Of a DNA stretch of 64,000 bases, positions 56,912-64,000 are shown piece by piece; the stretch's first letter is position 1; the number at the start of each line of letters is the position of its first letter. The position numbers and the translations under genes are program-made. The stretch comes from Phragmites australis (taxonomy: Eukaryota; Streptophyta; Magnoliopsida; Poales; Poaceae). The DNA is taken from assembly GCF_958298935.1 (NCBI RefSeq), contig NC_084938.1:22611501-22675500 (forward strand). The letters are read 5' to 3'. The notes under the pieces are model-generated. The model had not been told where the DNA came from and did not search any database. It saw only the letters and a list, made by a program, of their open reading frames with translations.

Positions 56912-58671
56912 CTACATATAAAACTTGCGAAGGTTGTCAGCATTCCAAGTGTGCGGAAGCTCTTCCCCTTCGACAATAGTCAGGTGATAAGACCCGGTCC
57001 TTAATGACCTCTTCACCAAGAATGGTCTGTCCCACCTACTTTGCAATTTTCCCACAGCCAAAGTATTGGTGAGCCTTCGCAGCATTAAGTCTCCAGGAGC
57101 GAACTCCTTCGGGGACACTTTCTTGTCTCTCCATCTCCCAGTTTCCTCCTGATATCTGGTCAGGTTTTCGATGGGCCTGCATCCTCACCTCCTCCAGTGC
57201 ATCTTTTGATGCTGATTCTTCGTTTTGCGCTGATTCAGCCATGACTTGAAATGATTTATTTTTACATTCCTCCGGAGTCATTGCCTCTTCACCGAAGAGC
57301 AAACGAAATGGCATGAACCCTGTCGATCTTGTTACCGTTGTTCTTCCGGACCACAAGACCTTCAACAGCTCTTCCACCCACTTTTCTTTTGGCAGACCTT
57401 GCAGACGTCTTGCGACACCAGCCAAGACGATGCCGTTTGCCCTCTCCACAGCTCCATTTGACTATGGGTGATACACTGATGCGAAATGGACTTTAATTCT
57501 CAGGCCTTCGCAAAATTTTCTGAACCCTTTGTTGTCAAGTTGCGTACTGTTATCAACGGTCACCTCGCGAGGGACGCCGAAGCGGTAGACAATATTTTTC
57601 CACAAGAATTTTTGGAGATTTTTTTATGTTATGTTCACCAGTGGCATCGCCTCCACCCATTTTGAGAAGTACTCAACTGCGATAACGGCACAACGTAAGT
57701 TTCCCGGGGCGACTGGTAACTATCTAATAATGTTAATTCCCCACCGTATTAATGGACAGACTGGTGGTATGTTGTCGAAGGACTGTTTGAACCCTTGGCT
57801 AAGTATTGGCACTTCACGTAGCTTCATACTATGTACTCCGCATCAGAGACAGCATTCGACCAAAAGAATTCTTGCTTATATACTTTCCCGATGAGTGCTC
57901 GAGTGCTGATGTGTGAGCCACACAGTCCTCTGTGTATTTCTCTGAGAAATTTTTGCCCCTCTACTTGGGATATGCATCGAAGCATTGGTGCACATACTCC
58001 CATCTTGTACAACTCGGCTCCCATAATTTTGTAGTTTTTGGCTCTTTGTGCCATGCACTTCGCCTCAACATTATCTTCGGCACTACCGCGAAGGTATGCC
58101 ATTATAGGGGAGCGCCAATCTTCACTCTCAATTGTAGTTACCGAGCGTGCCGCCTGCAAAGGGGCCTCGACAGCTGGCACCTTCAATATCTGATAAAACA
58201 CATCTAGCGGTATTGGCAAATTTTGCATCGCGGCCTTTGCGAGGTCATCATCCTCGAAGTTGTCATTCCTTGATATGCTCTTGACCGTAAACCCTAGGAA
58301 ATGCTTGTCCATGCTTCGCACCGCTGCCATATACTTGACCAGTTCTGGCTCCTTCGTCTGAAATGTCTTTTCAATTTGGCTTGCGATCACCTTGGAGTCT
58401 GTCTTGACTAGGACCCTTCAGACGCCCAACACCCGTGACTTACGAAACCCGAGGAGAACTGCTTCATACTCTGCAATGTTGTTTGTCAATTGAAACTCAA
58501 GCCTGGCGGCGTATCACAACTTCACTCCTAAAGGCGAAGATACTACTGTCACCACACCAGCACCCGAAGCCCCCCAGGCTCTGTCACAATACACGTTCCA
58601 AACTGGGTCTAACGGTACTTCTTCTGGAGCTTCAGCCTGCAGCGTCCAGTCCGCTACGAACTCTGCTAATG
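56912..58671 (-). pseudogene. Gypsy pol remnant: RNase H and integrase
   Basis: Minus strand. It opens at about 58671 with ALAEFVADWTLQ and an RNase H domain (NVYCDRAWGASGAG... EYEAVLLGFRK... VKTDSKVIASQIEKTFQ), then the integrase zinc-binding part (FLREIHRGLCGSHISTRALI), the integrase core (EVTVDNSTQ keeps the second Asp, GAVERAN the Glu; the expected first Asp reads as Asn in WGIN), and a C-terminal domain (56912-57118, APGDLMLRR... to LRKFYM). Stop codons at several points break it. Gag, protease and RT are missing, and RNase H abuts the right LTR-like block. Motifs fit the Tat lineage (Grande/RIRE2-like). Confidence 0.8.
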
Positions 58672-58806
58672 CCTGGTAGCTAAGTCACCACGTGGTCGTG
58701 GGTTCGATCCCCACCGAAGGTGAAACACAACTGCATTATTCGTTAGTGTACGGCCACCTGTGGACTTCGACTCACCATCCGAAGGAGCATGTGAAACCAT
58801 TCCCCA
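58672..58806 (+). mobile_element. Right LTR-like end of the degenerate Gypsy element
   Basis: It begins TGGTAGCTAAGTCAC, like the left block, then runs through a tRNA T-arm-like hairpin (GTGGGTTCGATCCCCAC) into the block shared with 51328-51416, ending ACCATTCCCCAATA. It is only 135 bp, against about 620 bp on the left. Confidence 0.45.
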
Positions 58807-59056
58807 ATAATAATGAAATTTATTTTACTTAAGTATCTATGATCATTGAGTCTATGCATGAAATTTTATGAACCTATTTTGCGTAAGACCCCGATTATGA
58901 ATTGAAGTCGTCATCGACGATGTACTTGGATGTGATATGATGGAATGACTTTAAAATAAATCCATGGCTAGAAAGCCTCTTTGTATTTGAACGTACGATC
59001 AAGATCAAAAGAAATCCTAACCTCGAGCTTGACACCCGCGTGCCTCTCGCGAGAGA
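58807..59056. other. Short unassigned flank between the Gypsy element and the LINE
   Basis: No gene seen. The same non-element flank resumes after the LINE at about 62030. Confidence 0.4.
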
Positions 59057-59085
59057 TTTTTACATGGTCCCTATTAGTATCTTCT

Positions 59086-61992
59086 TTTTTTTAAGGGTGA
59101 AAAACCTCAGCTTATATTGAGAGCCAAATAGAGTTCAAGACTTGAGAACAAAGAAGCAAAAGAAAATCCACCTGGGGTGACCAGCAAAACAGACAAGTCT
59201 ACAAGCGCAAACAAAGACCAGAACAGCAGGTGGAAGGGCCAAGGGGTGCCAAACAATCCTAATACACATTGGGAGAGCATGGCTCAGAGCTCATAGACAT
59301 CAGTCAGCAAGCCCTCAGATGGAATGAAGCGGCCCAGCCAGTCCCTGGCCCTTGGCATCATCCACCTTGATTCTGTCGTCTCCTTTAAGGAGGGGCCTCC
59401 ATTTCTGCACGAACGATATAGCAATGTGCAAGATTACGTGCGGCTTGTTTGGAAACTTCCTCTCGATCGCCATGCTGTTCCTGGATCTCCAAATGGCCCA
59501 CACTAGACCTGCAAAAAGGAATAACCCCAACATTTGAGAATCCTTGAGAATACCCGGGAGCCAACTTGCCCATAAGTCAGCCACCGAGCGAGGGAAGCCA
59601 TTCCATCTGAAAATCTCATGCACAGCACTTCAAGTGCACTGGGCGATCACACACCCATATGGTTTATTGTTTCTGGTTTACCGCACAGAACACATCTTTC
59701 ACTCCCTTTCCACCCTCTTCTCTTAAGGGAAGTGGTAGCAGGAAGTCTATCATGCAACGTTTGCCATAAAAAGATTTTGATCCTAAGAGGAATTTTGCAG
59801 CTCCAGATCTTCTGAGCCTCCCTGCTCAAAACCCCATCAAAAGAGAGGAATCTGTATAAGGATTTGGTGCTAAATCTCCTTGATTTTTCCAAAGCCCAAA
59901 TAACATCATCATCTCCCTCAACCAGATGGACCTGCTACAGACTGCTGTATAAGTTCTGTAGTTGAGCCATGTCCCTATCATTCAGGCTTCTTTTAAACTA
60001 AATGTTCCAGTTCCCCTCATCCCCGTACTCCGCAACCAGGAAATTCTAATCAGTACAGATGCAGAAAAGGTCAGGAAATTGGGTCTTTAAGGGAGTATCC
60101 CCAAGCCATATATCTTTCCAAAAGAAAACCTTCTTGCCATTATTAACTTTGTAGCAGGCTCCCCAATGGAAAAGGTGTTTGACACTATGCAGCCCCTACC
60201 AGAATTGAGAAGTGCCTTTTATGTTTGGAGGTGAAGAAGTTCCCATCCGGCATATATTTGGCTTTAAGGAGCTGACACCAAGAATCACTTGAACCAGACT
60301 GGATTTTCCAGATCCATTTGACCAGAAGACAATCATTCATGATCTTGGTGTTCAGGATGCCCAACCCACCATAGTCTTTAGGGCGGCAAATGGCCTCCCA
60401 TTTGGCCATGTGGTATTTGTTAACATTTTTTGCCCCCCTCCAGAAAAATCTAGATCTGATTGTGTTCATCCTACTGTGAACCCCAGCTGGCAGCTTGTAG
60501 AACCCCATGGTAAACATTGGAAGACTTGTGAGGCATGAGTTTGTTAAGGTCAGTTTACCCCCAGAGGTCAGGTTTTTGCCTTTTCAAGGGTCAACCCTGT
60601 TGCCCATTTTGGTGAGGATCCCAGAGAAGATAGAGAGATTTGACCTGTGATGTGAAATAGGGATGCCCAGATATTTTAAGGGGAGTTGTCCAAGATAGTT
60701 CGGCATGTTGGCCATATTCTCTTGGTCTTCTTGCTCCATCCCAAAGGCATACACCTCACTCTTGTGAAAATTGATCTTCAGCTCAGATAGCCATTCAAAG
60801 CAGTATAGAATAATTTTCAGATTGAGGACTGAGATGGCGGATCCATCCACCATTAGAATGGTGTCATCTGCATACTGAATATGAGTGATTCCCCCTAGCA
60901 ACAGGTGTCCAATTACCCCTTGGATGAGCCCTTTGTTAACTGCTTTAGCCATCAGAGCATTCAGGATGTCTGCTGCAATATTGAAAAAAGCTGGGGACAA
61001 GGGATCACCTTGTCTCAGACCTTGGTAGGTCCTAAAATAAGGACCCCTTTGGCCATTAATGTTGATGCACACTCTGCCTCCCTTGACAGCCTGCGTCACC
61101 CATTGAGTCCAAGTTGGTGGGAAGCCTTTACCATTCATGACATCTTCTAAGAAAGACCATTTGATCTTGTCATAAGCCTTTTCAAAGTCAATTTTTACCA
61201 ACACACCCTTCTGATTGGACCTTTTTAACTCGTGAATGACTTCATGAAGGATCACTTCCAGGATATTTCTACCTTTTACAAAGGTTGTTTGACTCGGCCC
61301 AATCACCTCCTTGGCAATTGTGATGAGCCTGCTGTTGAGAGCTTTGGTAATACCTTTGTAGTCAACATTTAGAAGACATATGGGTCTAAACTGTTTAATG
61401 GTATTGGTCTCCTTGACCTTAGGGATTAGGGTGATGACCCCATAGTTGAGTCTTTGCAGGTCCAGCTTTCCAGCATGAAAATCTTTGAACAACTCAAAAA
61501 TATCTTGTTTCACTTCTTGCCAGAAGCATTAAAGAAGGTAGAGCTGAAACCATTGGGTCCAGGGGAAGAGTCTCCCTTCATTTGTTTAAAAGCCATCTCA
61601 ATCTCTTGAACAGTGAAGGGTTGAGTTAAGGCCCTGCCATTCTCCTCTGACAGCCTATCTTGACCTACCCAAAAATCATGTGTCAATCTCAGTCCCCCCC
61701 CCCCCCCCCCCGAGCTCTGGCCAAACAAATGTTGCAGAAGGCATATATGTGCTCCATAATCTGTTCCTGGGTGCTTATCTGCTCCTGATCGGTTTTCAGG
61801 GAGAGAATCAAGTTCTTCCTTCTCCTACTATTGGCTAACAAGTGAAAGAATCTGGTGTTAGAGTCTCCCTCCTTGACCCAAGTGTTCGCACTTCTTTGTT
61901 TCTAGTAGATTTCCTCCATAGCCAAGATCTTTTCCAGTGCTCTTTCCATCTGGAAACTGTTGTCCCACTCCTATTAGTCTCTTCTTCGTCGT
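59086..61992 (-). mobile_element. L1-type LINE, 5'-truncated, minus strand
   Basis: Flanked by long direct repeats (TTTTTACATGGTCCCTATTA... at about 59057-59085; TTTTTACATGGTCTCTATTA... at about 61996-62025), with a T-rich tract at the low-coordinate end representing the A tail of the minus-strand element. The minus-strand reading gives EGDSNTRFFHLLANSRRR (about 61870-61810), a reverse transcriptase (61513-60584) with the QYADDTILM active-site motif, LRQGDPLSPAFFNI and LKYLGIPIS, then the reverse-transcriptase-associated zinc-binding domain (59892-59647: KIPLRIKIFLWQTLHDRL, CVLCG) and a C-terminal segment. The endonuclease domain is absent. Frame breaks and an 18-C run (61694-61711) make it inactive. 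Confidence 0.88.
60584..61513 (-). pseudogene. LINE reverse transcriptase (longest open part, 309 codons)
   Basis: This is the RT core with conserved blocks in order: LNYGVITLIPKVKETNTIKQ, FRPICLLNVDYKGITKALNS, QTTFVKGRNILE, VLVKIDFEKAYDKIKWSFLE, GLRQGDPLSPAFFNIAADIL, HIQYADDTILMVDG and PLKYLGIPISHH. The catalytic YADD is intact. It copies element RNA into DNA at the nicked target in active relatives. Upstream (61510-61728) and downstream (60185-60517) parts of the same protein are in other frames, so the full-length product is lost. Confidence 0.88.
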
Positions 61993-62769
61993 GAGCTTTT
62001 TACATGGTCTCTATTAGTCTCTTCTTCGTCGTGTAGTCTTAATCCAGAGTCTCTGGTCTTCCTCTTGCTTGCAGGACCACGTGATTGCCAACCTTAACGT
62101 GGAGCTAGGGGTATTGTACCTTGTCAAACCTGAAATGGTGTGCTTGCTTTGTTAGGTCGAAACATATGAACTTATTGACCGTCGCAGTCTAGCAAATATG
62201 TGCTGTTTTTCTTACACGTTATGGTGCATTGTAAGATGAAAAGTTATTTTTAGGCTAGGATTGAAGTTTCCACCTGATGATGACCTAGCTTGTAGATGAA
62301 CATTTAGGAGACCACTAACTCACGGAAAGCACCAATCTCACTTCTTGCACGTCAATTTGATATGCAACCGTCTGTCATTTGCACTTGAAATCCTACATAC
62401 AAATACTAACTCCATGGGATTTGGTTTTGATTGGATATGTCACATTTGAGTTACAGTGTGCCATGTACGCTCTGACAATAGCTTGTTCCAATACAATAGG
62501 GTATCAATGCACCTTTGGTACTTACTAAGGGGAAAGACCAACTTATATATACTTGTCTCACTTTGGGTGAAGATAGAGAGCATGTTTGGAAGACCCAACC
62601 TAATTGACAACCTTGTTTCTAATGTTTCCTCACCGTCACTGGCAGGAAAAGAGTAATATGATGTCAGCACTCTACGCTACGGCAAACCAAAGTAGTAGCT
62701 GCTCGTAGAGCAGCCAAAGTTGAGTCGAAGAGGGTTAGAGAGGTTGACGGTCTTTATCCTAGTGGTGAT
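61993..62769. other. Unassigned flank right of the LINE
   Basis: It starts with the LINE target duplication. CTATTAGTCTCTTCTTCGTC occurs twice (61971 and 62011), a small local duplication. ORFs of 66-76 codons at 62440-62670 have no recognisable motif. Confidence 0.4.
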
Positions 62770-63953
62770 CAGGGTTCGAAAATTCATCGGTAATCAATCA
62801 AAATGCGCGATAACCAGTTATCTCGGTTCGGCTCGATTTTAGAAACCGAACGGTAACCGAATTTGAATTTAAAAAATTCAAAAAAAAATTCAAAACAAAA
62901 TCAAAATAAAATCCTAAAAAAACTAGACACAATTTTAAGACCTTATGTGAAAAAAAAAATTCAAAAATAATGTCGTTTGCATCATATTCTATAGGGAGGA
63001 AGTTTTAAAAAAAATGAAAAAAAGTTGAAGCGTGCGGCTCAGTTATTAACTCATGTTAATGAAAAGTTTAACATGAAAACATATATTTTTCTTATGTACA
63101 ACACATGTTAAGAGGATCTTTAAAATTGATTTCACTTTATTTAGAGTTTTATTAATTTCTCTATGATTTTTATAAAGTTCACAAGCATAAAGTGAATATG
63201 TTAAGAAACAACACTATAATTAACTTTTCCATGTCTACTATTATTTTTTATACGTAAATCATAGTATAAATAAACTAATAAAAGTGGTTTCACTAATTTT
63301 TGAGGTGTGATGGGTCAGTTATGAATTAATCTAGTCGCAACACATTTACACAATCCTGCATGTTACAATTACTAATTCATGAGTTCATGTATTTTTAAAA
63401 GAAATAGGATCATGTAAGAAGACTAACAAAATTAGTTTCATAATATTTGGATTAGCAAAGAGTAAACTATACATTTAACTTGGTTTAACAAATACATTTT
63501 CTCACAGAAAATTTTGAACTTTTTTATGAGTATAAATACTTTTATCATGTAGATAATGCTACAAGGAAACCAACAAATTTGTGTCACTTGATTTGAAGCT
63601 CAGATGAATTAGTTATTGATTTTACAAGATTGAGATAATTTTTAGGTTTTTTTGTTGAACTTCACTGAAAATCGAGAAAACCGCTCGATAAATCGAGGAA
63701 ACCGAGCGGTTATCGACAAAACTGAGCGGTTACCAACAATACAGAAAATTCGAGAAAACCACTCGATAAATCGAGAAAATCGCTCGGTAACCGGTCCAAT
63801 TCGACCAGTTACCGATCGTCTAAAATCGCGATTTTCCCTCAAATTTCAAATTTATTCAAATAAATTTTGTTCGAAATTTTTTGAAAATTCGAGCGGTTAC
63901 CGTGGTAATCGCGTTTTTTCGGTTACCGTCGGAGCTCGGTAATGTAAACCTTG
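62770..63953 (-). mobile_element. Non-autonomous hAT-type element, copy 2 (inverted)
   Basis: 1184 bp, from CAGGGTTCGAAAATTC to ATGTAAACCTTG, with a perfect 8 bp target duplication GTGGTGAT (62762-62769 and 63954-63961). It is the same family as 6719-7851 but in opposite orientation. The ends are packed with GGTTACCG/CGGTAACC words. There is no transposase. Confidence 0.87.
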
Positions 63954-64000
63954 GTGGTGATTGGGGGCGGATGGTGGACGATAGATGACGGCCAAAACTG

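Noticed and set aside
58673..58716. Possible tRNA gene
   Set aside because: There is a T-arm and an A-box-like word, but no anticodon arm or acceptor stem; at most a tRNA-derived fragment.

Overview
This is nuclear DNA from a plant, almost certainly a grass. The evidence is GC-rich, monocot-style exons, a barley-type HVA22 gene with an ABA promoter, and grass-type TE families: Copia with an initiator-Met primer site, a Tat-lineage Gypsy, CACTA, Harbinger/Tourist MITEs and hAT. A panicoid (sorghum/maize/millet-like) genome is my guess, based on TE flavour only. No bacterial-style gene, rRNA, convincing tRNA or CRISPR array was found.

Only three host genes are well supported. (1) An IAR1-like ZIP metal transporter on the minus strand: its first three coding exons lie at 893-1619 and the rest runs off the left edge. 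A 35-codon ORF for a one-helix membrane peptide sits 40 nt upstream of its start. (2) A complete five-exon HVA22-like gene on the plus strand (4354-5182). Its promoter carries ABRE/coupling-element motifs and a Harbinger-type MITE lies just upstream. Genes 1 and 2 are divergent. (3) An intronless GeBP/DUF573 transcription factor gene on the plus strand (36004-37332), with a short non-LTR retroposon inserted about 370 bp before its start. Two exon relics of a PLP-dependent cysteine synthase-like gene (15491-15564 and 32509-32613) form a frameshifted pseudogene. Its intron was inflated by a 16.5 kb CACTA transposon.

The rest is mostly mobile DNA. From left to right: a 594 bp MITE (3066-3659); a non-autonomous hAT element (6719-7851) with an inverted sister copy at 62770-63953; a nested MITE (8447-8773); two head-to-head Copia LTR/gag fragments forming a large inverted repeat (about 9.2-13.5 kb); a candidate Helitron 5' end (14366); and the CACTA element (15834-32361). 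The CACTA holds its own TNPA/Ulp1-like and TNPD remnants, a truncated 2.9 kb LTR, a hAT transposase pseudogene, and a 3.2 kb solo LTR that splits the hAT gene. After the GeBP gene come a Tourist MITE (39294-39596), a long-TIR Mutator-like element (about 39725-41365), and a second, small CACTA (46950-49693).

Between about 50.8 and 58.8 kb lies a degenerate Gypsy element, probably of the Tat lineage. Its remaining pol (RNase H and integrase) is on the minus strand. On the plus strand is an antisense gene-like unit with its own TATA box, a 'putative gypsy type' domain and a coiled coil. Two minisatellite blocks lie between them. A 5'-truncated LINE with RT (59086-61992) and the second hAT copy close the window.

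Functionally the three genes are unrelated neighbours: metal/auxin-conjugate homeostasis, ER membrane shaping under ABA stress, and transcription. The dominant story is layered transposition into a gene-poor region. All calls come from reading the sequence; no database search was possible.
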